A DNA stretch of 64,000 nt from CAVWDU01 sp963840725 (GCA_963840725.1 CAWIZY010000016.1:1488001-1552000), one strand, 5' to 3'. Numbered from the stretch's first letter, positions 52,197 through 61,637 are shown. Made by a program: numbers and translations. The notes: generated by a model not told the origin, from the letters alone.

Positions 52197-52952
52197 TTGA
52201 ATTATGTAAAGATTTACGGCGAGAGAAACACCAACACCAACTATCTTGGCGAGATTATCAAGCTCAATCTGGATCTGGCCGATATTCCCGGTGTGGTGCC
52301 AAAAACTATGCGCAGAATCCAGACCCGGCTGCCGGCCAAGAATCGCCTGCGCGATCTTTATTTCCAGGCGACCTTTGGTAGCAACCTCGGTTGGAAACAT
52401 TCCAAAGTTAAAACTGCGGCGGAATTGAGGCGTTATCCCCTGCTGCGAAAGCACCGGGTCATATTCGTGACAATCACCAAGAATCCATATTCCTGGCTGT
52501 TGTCACTCTACAAGCGCCCCTATCACCAATACCACGAATATCAGGACACGAAACCGGACTTCAATACGTTTCTGGAGCTACCTTGCAGTACAGTCGGGCG
52601 GGAAAACCTCGGCGATGAGTCGTACAACCCGGTCGAATTGTGGAACGTGAAGAATCGTTCCTATCTCGGATTAGACGAATTTGATGTCATGAACCTGACT
52701 TCAGAAAAGATCTTTGAGGATCCCCAGAGAGTCATCGCTGCTATCAGCGACAAGTTTGGCATCAAGTACTGTTCGGACACGTTTGTCAACTTCGATGAAT
52801 CCACCAAGTACGAGAGTAAAGACAGCAGTTACTACCGCGATTACTATGTCAACGAGCTGTGGAAGGAGAAACTGTCGGCAGACTCGATCGCAATCGTAAA
52901 CCGTTATCTGGCCCCGGATTTGATGTCGCGGTTTGGCTACGCTTTCCTTTGA
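52197..52952 (+). CDS. Sulfotransferase-like P-loop protein
   Basis: The 251-residue product starts MNYVKIYGERNTNTNYLGEI, where YGERNT-x-TN is the 5'-phosphosulfate-binding loop seen in many bacterial sulfotransferase-like proteins. The segment FVTITKNPYSWLLSLYKRPY matches the 3'-phosphate-binding region (K-x-P-Y-x-W-L-S). Such enzymes move sulfate from PAPS to carbohydrates or other acceptors; the acceptor is unknown. The start is a TTG at 52197 with GGAGAG upstream; the open frame extends left to 52026 but without family resemblance. The gene is visibly richer in A and T than its neighbours, which suggests recent transfer. The gap 51957-52196 holds nothing else I can support. Confidence 0.75.
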   Translation: MNYVKIYGERNTNTNYLGEIIKLNLDLADIPGVVPKTMRRIQTRLPAKNRLRDLYFQATFGSNLGWKHSKVKTAAELRRYPLLRKHRVIFVTITKNPYSWLLSLYKRPYHQYHEYQDTKPDFNTFLELPCSTVGRENLGDESYNPVELWNVKNRSYLGLDEFDVMNLTSEKIFEDPQRVIAAISDKFGIKYCSDTFVNFDESTKYESKDSSYYRDYYVNELWKEKLSADSIAIVNRYLAPDLMSRFGYAFL

Positions 52953-52990
52953 GCCAATCCGGGCCTGCATCGCCAGGACGGGATGAACGA

Positions 52991-54031
52991 TCAATCGAGG
53001 GCCGACTGCAGCACTTTCAGGCTGTGTACATGGCGTTTCGGGCCAGTGGACCAGTATTCGAGCGACTGGTCTCTGTGTTGCTGCCACCGTTGGTAATCGG
53101 GCGGTAGTGTTGCGGCCAATAGCGTTTCCAGTGCGTGTATTTCCGGCAACAGTAGTTGTCGCCTCCGGTCCACGGCGACCAGCCATGGCTGGATTTCAGC
53201 GATGAAAAACTTTTCCACCACGTTTTTCACAATGGTCATTTCATTGGGGTTGCGGTTGAAGGTCAATCCGCGCTGGCGCTGCACCCGTTCTGCTAGAACC
53301 GTGTCTATGGTCTCCAGCCACTGGGCTTGCAGTGCCTCTGCCTTGAGCAGGGCGCCGCCATCTCCGGCGGCGATTTCGCTGAGCTGCAGCTCGAAGCCCA
53401 GGTTGTCAAAGCGGTAGTCACCGCTCAGCCAACGGCTTGCCGCTGCATTGATTTCCGCCAGGGCGGTGACAACGGCACTGCTGGTGTGCCGGGGATAGTC
53501 GGCGAGGTGCATGGGTGCCTGCCAGAACGCCCGGTACTCGGCGCTGGCGAGGGTCGCATTAAAAATACGCCCGGGCAGTTGCGCGCGCTTTTGTCGCCAG
53601 GCTTCCTCCAGCATGTCAGCGAGACTGTCGCGCTCTTTTTCCCGGAGTTGCGTCACACAGTCGGGAGCCAACTGCAGGTATTCCAGTTCCAGCAGCAGGC
53701 GCTGGGAAGCGCTGGCCATGCGTCCCAGACTGCTGTTGCGTTTGCCGATGGTAACCTGCAGGGCGCAGCCGCTGAGCGCCAGAAAATCCAGGGTGTCCAG
53801 CTTACTGCCCGGGAACGTGAGTTGGAGTTTGGCGGTGCGCGGCAGTTCTGGTAGGTCCGCTGCTGGCATGTCGGGCTGGCGCGGGGTGTCCAAGGTTCGT
53901 TCCAGACGGGACAGATAGGTGTCGAATCTGGCCTCGGGAGTGCCGCTGCCACAGGCGCTCAAGCAGCCGAGCAGGAGCAGCGGCACACCGGGGCGCAGAT
54001 AGCGGGCAAATGGCGAACGGGACAGGACCAT
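52991..54031 (-). CDS. DUF3080 lipoprotein
   Basis: The 346-residue protein has a lipoprotein signal with lipobox LSAC (Cys near residue 27). DUF3080 features follow: FDTYLSRLERTLD near the N-terminus, then LDFLALSGCALQVTIGKRNS and the C-terminal YQRWQQHRDQSLEYWSTGPK. The family occurs mostly in marine gammaproteobacteria; no function is known. I chose the ATG at 54031; a TTG at 54049 would add six residues. It is 75 bp downstream of the hutH stop side but reads in the same direction, so it could be a distal gene of the hutUH transcript. Confidence 0.85.
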   Translation of the reverse strand: MVLSRSPFARYLRPGVPLLLLGCLSACGSGTPEARFDTYLSRLERTLDTPRQPDMPAADLPELPRTAKLQLTFPGSKLDTLDFLALSGCALQVTIGKRNSSLGRMASASQRLLLELEYLQLAPDCVTQLREKERDSLADMLEEAWRQKRAQLPGRIFNATLASAEYRAFWQAPMHLADYPRHTSSAVVTALAEINAAASRWLSGDYRFDNLGFELQLSEIAAGDGGALLKAEALQAQWLETIDTVLAERVQRQRGLTFNRNPNEMTIVKNVVEKFFIAEIQPWLVAVDRRRQLLLPEIHALETLLAATLPPDYQRWQQHRDQSLEYWSTGPKRHVHSLKVLQSALD

Positions 54032-54105
54032 GGCAGCTTGCGAAGGCAAATCGGGCCCCTGTTATAGCCTATTTGCCAGGCCACTGGGCCATCGAATGCA
54101 GGCTT

Positions 54106-55638
54106 TCAGAATCCCAGCAGGTTTTGCGGGAGTAGATTGGCGAGGGCGCCTCGGGTCAGCAGCGTGGTGGCGCGCGCTATATCGGGTGCGAAATAGCGGT
54201 CCTGGTCGTAAAAAGGCACCTCTGCCCGCAACAATTCGTGGGCGCTCTCAAGCACTTTTGTAGTGGCCAGCGGGCGGCGAAAGTCCACACCCTGGCTGGC
54301 CGCCAGCCACTCCACCGCAAGAATGCCAGCGATGTTGCCGAAGATGTCCTGCAGGCGGCGAGCGGCAAACGTGGCCATCGAAACGTGGTCTTCCTGGTTT
54401 GCCGAGGTGGGCATGGAGTCGATGGAGGCGGGGTGTGCCAGGGTCTTGTTCTCGCTGGCCAGCGCCGCGGCGGTGACCTGGGCGAGCATGAAACCGGAGT
54501 TGACGCCCCCGTTGTCCACCAGGAAAGGCGGCAGCCCGCTGAGATTGGCGTCAATAAGCAGCGCGGTGCGTCGCTCCGAGAGTGCACCGATCTCCGCCAT
54601 GGCAATGGCCAGCATGTCGGCCGCCATGGCCACCGGTTCGGCATGAAAATTACCGCCGGACAAAATATCTCCACCCTGGGCAAACACCACCGGGTTGTCC
54701 GATACGCCATTGGCCTCGGTGAGCAGGGTCTCTGCGGCAAAGCGGATTTGTTGCAGGCAAGCGCCCATCACCTGGGGCTGGCAGCGCAGGGAGTAGGGGT
54801 CCTGTACCTTTTCGCAGTCCTCGTGGGAGGCACTGATTGCCGATTCGGTGCTGAGCAGACTCCGGTAAGCGGCGGCCATATCCGCCTGGGCACGATGCCC
54901 CCGAACCCGGTGGATGCGCTCATCAAAGGGCACCCGTGAGCCCTGGGCGGCCTCCACCGCCATGGCGCCGATCACGGTCGCCGATTTCAAGGCATTTTCG
55001 GCCGCAAACAGGCCCTGCAATGCGAGGGCGGTGGATACCTGGGTACCGTTCAAAAGGGCGAGGCCTTCCTTGGGTGCCAATCGGATGGGTGCCAGCCTGG
55101 CCAGCTCCAGCGCCCGTGCTGCCGGTACGCGCTTGTCCTTGTAAAAGGCCTCGCCCTCGCCCAGCAGTACGGCACTCATATGGGCAAGAGGGGCCAGGTC
55201 GCCACTGGCGCCTACGGAGCCCTTGGCGGGGATGATGGGCGTGATCCCGGTATTGATCAGGCTGATCAGGGCGTCGATCACCTGGCGCCGAATCCCGGAG
55301 AAACCTCTGGCCAGAGAATTGACCTTCAGTACCATCAATAATCGCACGGTCTCGGTCCCCAGTGGGGCGCCGACGCCCGCCGCGTGAGACAGGACGATGC
55401 TGCGCTGGAGGATTTCCAGCTCATCGGGCGCAATACGGGTATTGGCCAACTGCCCGAATCCGGTGTTGACGCCGTACACCGTGCGGCCCTCGGCAATAAC
55501 ATCATCCACCGTGGCGGCCGCCGCGTCGATGTCCGGAAATGCAGCAGGGTCCAGTTCGATGTTCACCGCTTGCGCGACCACCCGGCGCAGGTCCTGCAAG
55601 CTCAGTGTGCCGGGGGTGATAACCAGTGTGCGGCTCAT
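54106..55638 (-). CDS. hutH: Histidine ammonia-lyase
   Basis: HutH removes ammonia from L-histidine to give urocanate, the first step of histidine use. The 510-residue protein has the MIO-forming Ala-Ser-Gly in GSVGASGDLAPLAHM (about residues 140-154), the tyrosine loop VYGVNTGFGQLANTRI near the start and the C-terminal SANQEDHVSMATFAARRL. I chose the ATG at 55638 where the family starts (MSRTLVITPGTL); its first four bases overlap the hutU stop (ATGA), so the pair is translationally coupled with hutU first. Confidence 0.95.
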   Translation of the reverse strand: MSRTLVITPGTLSLQDLRRVVAQAVNIELDPAAFPDIDAAAATVDDVIAEGRTVYGVNTGFGQLANTRIAPDELEILQRSIVLSHAAGVGAPLGTETVRLLMVLKVNSLARGFSGIRRQVIDALISLINTGITPIIPAKGSVGASGDLAPLAHMSAVLLGEGEAFYKDKRVPAARALELARLAPIRLAPKEGLALLNGTQVSTALALQGLFAAENALKSATVIGAMAVEAAQGSRVPFDERIHRVRGHRAQADMAAAYRSLLSTESAISASHEDCEKVQDPYSLRCQPQVMGACLQQIRFAAETLLTEANGVSDNPVVFAQGGDILSGGNFHAEPVAMAADMLAIAMAEIGALSERRTALLIDANLSGLPPFLVDNGGVNSGFMLAQVTAAALASENKTLAHPASIDSMPTSANQEDHVSMATFAARRLQDIFGNIAGILAVEWLAASQGVDFRRPLATTKVLESAHELLRAEVPFYDQDRYFAPDIARATTLLTRGALANLLPQNLLGF

Positions 55639-57320
55639 GCAGTGTCTCGCGCTGTATCGTTCACCATGGGCAAGTCCAGGCCCTGTTCTGTGGCGCAATC
55701 GATGGCGATGTCGTAACCCGCGTCGGCGTGTCGCATCACGCCTGTAGCGGGGTCATTGTGCAATACCCGGGCGAGCCGCTGGTCCGCCGCTTCGGTGCCG
55801 TCGCAGACAATCACCACCCCGGAGTGTTGGCTGAAACCCATACCCACGCCACCCCCATGATGCAGGCTGACCCAGGTCGCGCCGCTGGCCGTGTTCAGCA
55901 GTGCATTGAGCAATGGCCAGTCGGAGACTGCATCGGAGCCATCCAGCATGCTCTCGGTTTCCCGGTTGGGAGAGGCTACCGACCCCGAGTCCAGGTGGTC
56001 CCTGCCGATCACTACCGGTGCCGAGAGTTCGCCGTTGCGCACCATCTCGTTAAACGCCAGCCCGAGGCGGGCGCGCTGGCCCAGACCGACCCAGCAGATT
56101 CGCGCTGGCAGGCCCTGAAACTGGATGCGTTCTCGTGCCATATCCAGCCAGTTGTGTAGATGGGGGTCGTCGGGTATTAATTCCTTGACCCGGGCGTCGG
56201 TGCGGTAGATATCTTCCGGGTCGCCGCTGAGGGCAACCCAGCGAAAAGGGCCGATACCACGACAGAACAAGGGTCGAATGTAGGCGGGTACGAAGCCTGG
56301 AAAATCAAACGCGTTGTTTACCCCTTCCTCCAGCGCCATCTGCCGGATGTTGTTGCCGTAATCCAGCGTTGCGCTGCCGGCAGCTTGCAGATCCAGCATG
56401 GCTTGAACTTGTACGGCCATCGATGCCTTTGCGGCCTGAACAACGGCTGCTTCGTCTTCCAGTCGCCGGGCGGCCGCCTGTTCCAGGGTCCAGCCCTGCG
56501 GCAGGTAGCCGTTGAGAGGGTCATGGGCGCTGGTCTGGTCGGTAGTGACATCCGGTGTGATGCCGCGCTCGACCAGTCGGGGAAACACATCGGCGGCATT
56601 GCCCAACAGACCCACTGACAGCGGCTTACCAGCCTCTCTGGCCTGGCCGATGATAGCCAGGGCTTCGTCCAGTGAAGTCGCCTTGCGATCCAGATAGCCG
56701 GTTTCCAGCCGAAAGTCGATGCGGCTCTCGTCCACCTCAACCGCCAGCATGGAAAAACCCGCCATGGTGGCTGCCAGAGGCTGTGCACCACCCATGCCCC
56801 CCAGTCCTGCGGTGAGCACCCAGCGCCCCCGGGCCTCGCCGTTAAAATGAGTGCGGGCAATACTGACGAAGGTCTCATAGGTGCCCTGTACGATGCCCTG
56901 CGAACCGATGTAGATCCAGGAGCCCGCAGTCATTTGGCCGAACATCATCAAACCGCGCTTGTCCAGCTCGTTGAAGTGCTCCCAGGTGGCCCAGTGCGGT
57001 ACCAGGTTGGAGTTGGCGATCAGCACTCGCGGGGCGTCCTCATGGGTCGTAAAAACGCCGACCGGTTTACCACTTTGAACCAACAAGGTCTGGTTGGCCT
57101 CCAGCCGTTTGAGTGCCGCCACGATGGCGTCAAAGCATTCCCAGTCGCGAGCGGCGCGACCGATGCCGCCATAGACCACCAGAGAGTGGGGGTGCTCCGC
57201 GACTTGTGGGTCGAGATTGTTCATCAGCATCCTCAGGGGGGCCTCGGTGAGCCAGCTACGTGCCTGCAGTTCTGTGCCGGTACTGGCTCTAATCGTGCGG
57301 CTTGGGTCATGACGGTTCAT
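55635..57320 (-). CDS. hutU: Urocanate hydratase
   Basis: HutU hydrates urocanate to 4-imidazolone-5-propionate with a tightly bound NAD. The 561-residue protein has the family blocks LMNNLDPQVAEHP, GLGGMGGAQPLAATMAG (NAD binding) and RPLFCRGIGPFRWVALSG, which holds the active-site cysteine. The C-terminal half ends with HHGGGVGMGFSQHSGVVIV. I chose the ATG at 57320 because GGAG precedes it and the family starts at this point; the frame extends to 57404 without sense. It leads the hutU-hutH pair. Confidence 0.95.
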   Translation of the reverse strand: MNRHDPSRTIRASTGTELQARSWLTEAPLRMLMNNLDPQVAEHPHSLVVYGGIGRAARDWECFDAIVAALKRLEANQTLLVQSGKPVGVFTTHEDAPRVLIANSNLVPHWATWEHFNELDKRGLMMFGQMTAGSWIYIGSQGIVQGTYETFVSIARTHFNGEARGRWVLTAGLGGMGGAQPLAATMAGFSMLAVEVDESRIDFRLETGYLDRKATSLDEALAIIGQAREAGKPLSVGLLGNAADVFPRLVERGITPDVTTDQTSAHDPLNGYLPQGWTLEQAAARRLEDEAAVVQAAKASMAVQVQAMLDLQAAGSATLDYGNNIRQMALEEGVNNAFDFPGFVPAYIRPLFCRGIGPFRWVALSGDPEDIYRTDARVKELIPDDPHLHNWLDMARERIQFQGLPARICWVGLGQRARLGLAFNEMVRNGELSAPVVIGRDHLDSGSVASPNRETESMLDGSDAVSDWPLLNALLNTASGATWVSLHHGGGVGMGFSQHSGVVIVCDGTEAADQRLARVLHNDPATGVMRHADAGYDIAIDCATEQGLDLPMVNDTARDTA

Positions 57321-57540
57321 TGGAAACTCCTGGGCGGCGCTCGCGAGTGAGGGCATAGCTGGGGTCAGTATAGTCACGGATGGGATGCCCGGCCACGGCG
57401 TCACAGGAGCCGGCAGCCTGCGGTGATCCCCCTGTGATTAGTGTGCGTATCCACATGCGTGTTTTTAACCGGGAAATAAAGGCTATGGGTGGTGATGAGA
57501 GACGGCTTCTCGAGGTGCGTGTGCCCGCCGGTGCAAGCGG

Positions 57541-58050
57541 TTGGTGGCAGCATCTCTCGAGTGTTCCGACGTGAATGTCAGTCAGTACGCCGGTCAGCAT
57601 CCCCGTTTTGTGCCCGAGACTTTTTTTGATGGCGGTCTCACTGCTCACGGTGTGGTCAAGGACCTTTTTGGCAAGGTCATAAGGCGTTTTAATGCGACGA
57701 TCGATGCCTCCTGGACAGATGGCACCGGAACCCTGGACGAGCACTTCGAGTTCGACGACGGAGAAATTTCCCATCGGGTGTGGACCCTCAATCCGAATGG
57801 CCCGGATCGCTACATTGGCACCGCCGCCGATATCATCGGGGAGGGGGTTTTGCAGGTGGCTGGCAACAGTATGTTTCTCGACTATGTGCTGCGCATTCCC
57901 TACCGTCAGGGCACTCTCGACCTGCGCATTGATGATCGTATGTACCTGGTGAGCCCGGATGTACTGATTAACGAGTCGCGAATGAGAAAGTGGGGTGTTA
58001 CCGTGGGGCAGATCCTGCTGGTAATGGAAAAACGTGGAGGGAATCCGTGA
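57541..58050 (+). CDS. DUF3833 protein, start uncertain
   Basis: The 169-residue frame holds a complete DUF3833 domain: DVNVSQYAGQHPRFVPETFF, GVVKDLFGKVIRRFNATIDA, TLDEHFEFDDGEISHRVW and the end INESRMRKWGVTVGQILLV. The family usually has a lipoprotein signal before this; here only VAASLECSDV remains, preceded in frame by a stop at 57493. The start may be TTG 57541, GTG 57544 or GTG 57571, and the signal peptide may be lost or shifted by a small indel. It overlaps the DUF2878 gene by 4 bp (GTGA) and forms a three-gene unit with it and the chalcone isomerase-like gene. Confidence 0.72.
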   Translation: MVAASLECSDVNVSQYAGQHPRFVPETFFDGGLTAHGVVKDLFGKVIRRFNATIDASWTDGTGTLDEHFEFDDGEISHRVWTLNPNGPDRYIGTAADIIGEGVLQVAGNSMFLDYVLRIPYRQGTLDLRIDDRMYLVSPDVLINESRMRKWGVTVGQILLVMEKRGGNP

Positions 58051-58598
58051 ACACACAGCAGCCCCCGGTGGCTCGGTGCAATGGCCTTGTCGACAAGCTC
58101 TGGTTCAATGCCCTGTGGTTTCAGTGCTGTTGGTTGAGTGCCGTGCTTGGCCGCTCCACTTTGCTACCTTTGCTGATTCTGCTGCTGGCGCTGCATTTCT
58201 GGCTGGTCGCTGATCCGAAGCGTGAATTGCTGCGGATCGCACCGATAGCACTGCTGGGTATCGCCGTGGATGCGAGTCTCAGCCTCGCCGATGTGTATCG
58301 GTTTGCCGGAGGCGTTCTCGTGCCTTTGTGGCTGGTGTGTCTGTGGATCGGCTTTGCCACCACGTTGCACCGCAGCCTCGGTTTTCTCAGCCGCCATTCC
58401 GCGCTGGCCTGGGTGGCGGGAGCGGTTGTGCTGCCGTTTAACTACTGGGCGGGGCAGCGGCTCGGGGCAGTGGAATTCGGGCTGCCGCTGCTTCAGACCC
58501 TGGGGCTGCTTTCGGTTATCTGGCTGGTGGCACTGCCGTTGATGTTCCATCTGGCCGCGCGAGGCGCCGCGGCAGAGAAATTACGACCATGTTACTGA
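58047..58598 (+). CDS. DUF2878 inner-membrane protein
   Basis: The 183-residue protein has about five hydrophobic helices (for example LLPLLILLLALHFWLVA and VPLWLVCLWIGFATTLHRSL). The DUF2878 start is LVDKLWFNALWFQCCWLSAV. The start is a GTG at 58047 with GGAGGG upstream, overlapping the DUF3833 stop. The family is found with DUF3833, DUF1365, cyclopropane-fatty-acid-synthase-like and chalcone isomerase-like genes in many marine proteobacteria, in clusters linked to membrane-lipid modification and photo-oxidative stress. That role is inferred from such neighbours, not proven. Confidence 0.85.
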   Translation: MNTQQPPVARCNGLVDKLWFNALWFQCCWLSAVLGRSTLLPLLILLLALHFWLVADPKRELLRIAPIALLGIAVDASLSLADVYRFAGGVLVPLWLVCLWIGFATTLHRSLGFLSRHSALAWVAGAVVLPFNYWAGQRLGAVEFGLPLLQTLGLLSVIWLVALPLMFHLAARGAAAEKLRPCY

Positions 58599-59110
58599 AG
58601 CCGGGTGGATCGCTCAGTGTTTTGGTCAACGGATTGGTAGGGCTGCTGCTGGGCACAGTGGCGAGCAGTGCCCTGGCCTGCGATTACCGCCTGGTCGGCG
58701 AGGCCGAACTCAAATTCATGTTCTGGTCAGTTTATCACTCCCGGCTCTACAGCGCTGATGGCGATTACCGGGAGGGCCAGCTGCCTCTGCGGATGGAAAT
58801 TGAATACCTGTTGCCGGTGAAACGCGATGCACTGGTGGTGCGCACCGCAAAGGAGTGGGAGCAGCAGGGCCTCCTGCGTGAGCAACAGGAGGCCTGGCTG
58901 CAGCAACTGGCGCAGTTATGGCCGGATATTGAGAAGCGCGATGTGCTCGCCCTGGAGGTTGATACCAAAGGGGTGAGTACATTCTTTCACAACGATCAAC
59001 CTCTGGGCAGTATTACCGATCAGGCCTTTGCCGGACAGTTTCTCGGCATCTGGTTGTCGCCGCAGACCAGCCGGCCAGATTTTCGCAAGGCGCTGTTGGG
59101 CGGTCCCTGA
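58589..59110 (+). CDS. Exported chalcone isomerase-like protein
   Basis: The 173-residue protein has a signal peptide (to about SSALA). A chalcone isomerase-like fold follows, with LVGEAELKFMFWSVYHSRLY, the typical start YSADGDYREGQLPLRMEIEY and the C-terminal FAGQFLGIWLSPQTSRPDFR. Bacterial members do not make flavonoids; a fatty-acid-binding role is suggested by the fold. It overlaps the DUF2878 gene by 10 bp and ends 7 bp before the convergent cysteine synthase stop. Confidence 0.85.
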   Translation: MLLKPGGSLSVLVNGLVGLLLGTVASSALACDYRLVGEAELKFMFWSVYHSRLYSADGDYREGQLPLRMEIEYLLPVKRDALVVRTAKEWEQQGLLREQQEAWLQQLAQLWPDIEKRDVLALEVDTKGVSTFFHNDQPLGSITDQAFAGQFLGIWLSPQTSRPDFRKALLGGP

Positions 59111-59116
59111 ACCGAC

Positions 59117-60121
59117 TCAGCTTGCCACCCAGTCGGGGTAGGGGAGTTTGTGCTTCCACAGAAATTCAGGGTTGAACAGCTTGCTCCGATACCGACTCCC
59201 GGAGTCGCAGAGGATGGTCACAATGGTGTGCCCGGGTCCCAGTTCCCTGGCCAGGGCGACTGCACCGCCGATGTTGATACCGGCTGAGCCGCCTACGGAT
59301 ACGCCCTCGTGCTTGAGCAGACTGTAGACATAGGGCAAGGCTTCGTCGTCGTCTACCTGGCAGCAAAAGTCCGGGCTCACTCCGTCGAGATTGCCGGGCA
59401 AAAATGAAACCCCAACGCCCTCGGCAATGGAACTCCCTTGCGCAAGCATCTCCCCCCGGGTGAAATGGCTGAATAATGCCGATCCCATTGGGTCGACCAG
59501 GCCGATCTTTACCGCTGGATTGCGTTCCCGCAGAGCGGTAGCCACGCCGGCCAGGGTGCCGCCTGTGCCGACTGCGCAGATAAAACCGTCCACAGTGCCC
59601 TCGGTCTGCTCCCAGATTTCCCGCCCCGTGGTCTCGTAGTGAATCTGCCGGTTGGCGGGATTGTCGAACTGCCGCGCCCAAACCGCGCCCTGTGGTTCAG
59701 TCGCGGCGCGGCCGCGGGCGATATTCTCCGCCTGGTGGATATAGTGCTCGGGGTCGCTGTAGGGTACCGCCGGCACCAGCAGCAGTTCAGCGCCGAGCAT
59801 TTCAAGGTGGTCGACTTTTTCCTGACTGGCGTTCTGGGGCATGACGATCACTGATTCGTAGCCCAGCGCGTTGGCCACCAGGGTGAGCCCAATGCCGGTA
59901 TTGCCCGCTGTCCCCTCGACAATCACCCCGCCGGGCTGCAACTCACCAGCCGCTTCCGCAGCGCGGACGATGCCGAGTCCGGTACGGTCCTTGACCGAGC
60001 CACCAGGGTTCATGAATTCTGCCTTGCCATAGATAGCACAACCGGTGAGCTCGGACACTTCCCGCAGATAAACCAGGGGTGTATTGCCGATGAGGTCGGG
60101 TAGTTGGGGTTTTGCGGGCAT
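59117..60121 (-). CDS. Cysteine synthase A (PLP-dependent O-acetylserine sulfhydrylase-like)
   Basis: The 334-residue type II PLP enzyme has IGNTPLVYL near the N-terminus. The PLP lysine lies in NPGGSVKDRTGLGIVRAA, the substrate loop is EGTAGNTGIGLTLVANA and the phosphate-binding loop is AVGTGGTLAGVATALRERNP. It should make cysteine from O-acetylserine and sulfide. The sequence GTAGNTG replaces the TSGNTG typical of CysK/CysM, so it is an atypical branch and may use another substrate such as homoserine esters. The ATG at 60121 follows AGAGGATC. It stands between the two halves of the hut genes. Confidence 0.85.
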   Translation of the reverse strand: MPAKPQLPDLIGNTPLVYLREVSELTGCAIYGKAEFMNPGGSVKDRTGLGIVRAAEAAGELQPGGVIVEGTAGNTGIGLTLVANALGYESVIVMPQNASQEKVDHLEMLGAELLLVPAVPYSDPEHYIHQAENIARGRAATEPQGAVWARQFDNPANRQIHYETTGREIWEQTEGTVDGFICAVGTGGTLAGVATALRERNPAVKIGLVDPMGSALFSHFTRGEMLAQGSSIAEGVGVSFLPGNLDGVSPDFCCQVDDDEALPYVYSLLKHEGVSVGGSAGINIGGAVALARELGPGHTIVTILCDSGSRYRSKLFNPEFLWKHKLPYPDWVAS

Positions 60122-60231
60122 GGATTTGATCCTCTGGCCGATTGAAGGGCATGAGTCCGGCGCCAGGCCGACACAGCGCAGGCAGTGTTCTCACCGGGTG
60201 TTTACTGGGCACATTGTTTACTAACGCCCGC

Positions 60232-60237
60232 TATAAT
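60232..60237 (+). promoter_or_regulatory. Consensus -10 box (TATAAT), probable hutIG promoter
   Basis: TATAAT at 60232-60237 is a perfect sigma-70 -10 hexamer; a weak -35 (GCACAT) lies 17 bp upstream. It would give a leader of about 165 bases before the hutI ATG at 60408. I saw no clear HutC operator. Confidence 0.4.
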
Positions 60238-60407
60238 AGTAGCAGCAGATTGGCCTTGCGTTGGCTGATTCAGCGCCCGCACAACGGGCGCAGCCGCAAC
60301 GGATCAGAGAGCGTGAAGTGCTTTCTATGGCGAGACCGGCAGTGACTGCCGTAAGCGACTACGGTAGCGATAACTGCCGCAACGATGCGGCCGAGGTGGA
60401 ACCCGTA

Positions 60408-61637
60408 ATGACCCAACGCTGTGACTCCCTGCTCGTCAATGCGCACCTGGCCACCCTGGTTGACAACGGCAATGCCTACGGTGCCATCGAGGACGGCGCG
60501 GTGGCGATCGCCGCTGGCAGGATTCTCTACGCGGGCCCGGCGGGAGACATGCCCGATCTGGCGGCTCAAACCTGCATAGACTGCGAGGGCGGTTGGCTGA
60601 CGCCCGGTCTCGTGGACTGCCACACCCACCTGGTGTATGCCGGTGACAGGGCGCAGGAGTTCGAACGGCGTCAACAGGGGGTGAGCTACGAGGAGATCGC
60701 CCGTCAGGGCGGCGGTATTGCAGGTACGGTGAGCGCTACACGCAAGGCGGATGAGGCCCAGCTGTTTGCCCTGGCGAGGGCACGATTGGAGCGCCTGTTG
60801 GAAGAGGGCGTCACCACGGTAGAGATAAAGTCCGGCTACGGGCTGAACCTGGACAGCGAGCTCAAGTTGTTGCGGGTGGCAAGGCGCCTTGGCGAGACGC
60901 ACCCGGTGACCGTTTGCGCCACCTTCCTCGGGGCCCATGCGCTGCCGATCGAATACCGGGAGTCAGGTGCTGACGCCTACATCGACTACCTGTGTCGGGA
61001 AATGTTGCCCGAGGTGGCCCGCCAGGGTCTGGCGGACGCCGTGGATGTGTTTTGCGAGGGCGTGGGATTCAGTCCCGCGCAGTGCCTGAGGGTCTACCAG
61101 GCCGCCACCGCTCTGGGTCTGCCTATCAAGGCGCATGCCGAGCAGCTCAGCAATCTCGGTGGAGCGCGGCTGGCGGCTGAGCAGGGCGCCTTGTCGGTGG
61201 ATCATCTCGAATATCTGGCCACAGCCGACGTGCCTGGCCTCGCCGCCGCCGGCACGGTGGCGGTGCTGTTGCCGGGAGCCTACTATTTTCTGCGCGAAGA
61301 CCAGCCGCCCCCGGTGCGGGCATTGCGCGAGGCCGGGGTGGTCATGGCCGTCGCCACCGACCTGAACCCCGGCACCTCTCCCGTCGCCTCGCTGTTGCTG
61401 GCTATGAATCAGGCCGTGGTGCTGTTTGGTCTGACACCGGAGGAGGCCCTGCGCGGCGCCACTCGCGGTGGCGCACTGGCACTGGGTCTGGGCGACAAAG
61501 GCCTGCTGGCGGCGGACATGGATGCCGATCTGCTGTTGTGGGCTATCGAGCACCCGGCGCAGCTCAGTTACGGCATAAACCTCTATCGCCCCGCCCGGAT
61601 CTGGCAGGCGGGCCACCATGTGGGCAGCCATGTATAG
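60408..61637 (+). CDS. hutI: Imidazolonepropionase
   Basis: HutI opens 4-imidazolone-5-propionate to N-formimidoyl-L-glutamate. The 409-residue amidohydrolase has the zinc ligands in GLVDCHTHLVYAGDR (HxH), EEGVTTVEIKSGYGL, HAEQLSNLGGARLA (third His region) and VAVATDLNPGTSP (catalytic Asp). I chose the ATG at 60408 because GAGGTGGA precedes it and the family starts at this point; the frame is open from 60261 but the extension has no resemblance. Its end overlaps the hutG start by 20 bp. Confidence 0.93.
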   Translation: MTQRCDSLLVNAHLATLVDNGNAYGAIEDGAVAIAAGRILYAGPAGDMPDLAAQTCIDCEGGWLTPGLVDCHTHLVYAGDRAQEFERRQQGVSYEEIARQGGGIAGTVSATRKADEAQLFALARARLERLLEEGVTTVEIKSGYGLNLDSELKLLRVARRLGETHPVTVCATFLGAHALPIEYRESGADAYIDYLCREMLPEVARQGLADAVDVFCEGVGFSPAQCLRVYQAATALGLPIKAHAEQLSNLGGARLAAEQGALSVDHLEYLATADVPGLAAAGTVAVLLPGAYYFLREDQPPPVRALREAGVVMAVATDLNPGTSPVASLLLAMNQAVVLFGLTPEEALRGATRGGALALGLGDKGLLAADMDADLLLWAIEHPAQLSYGINLYRPARIWQAGHHVGSHV

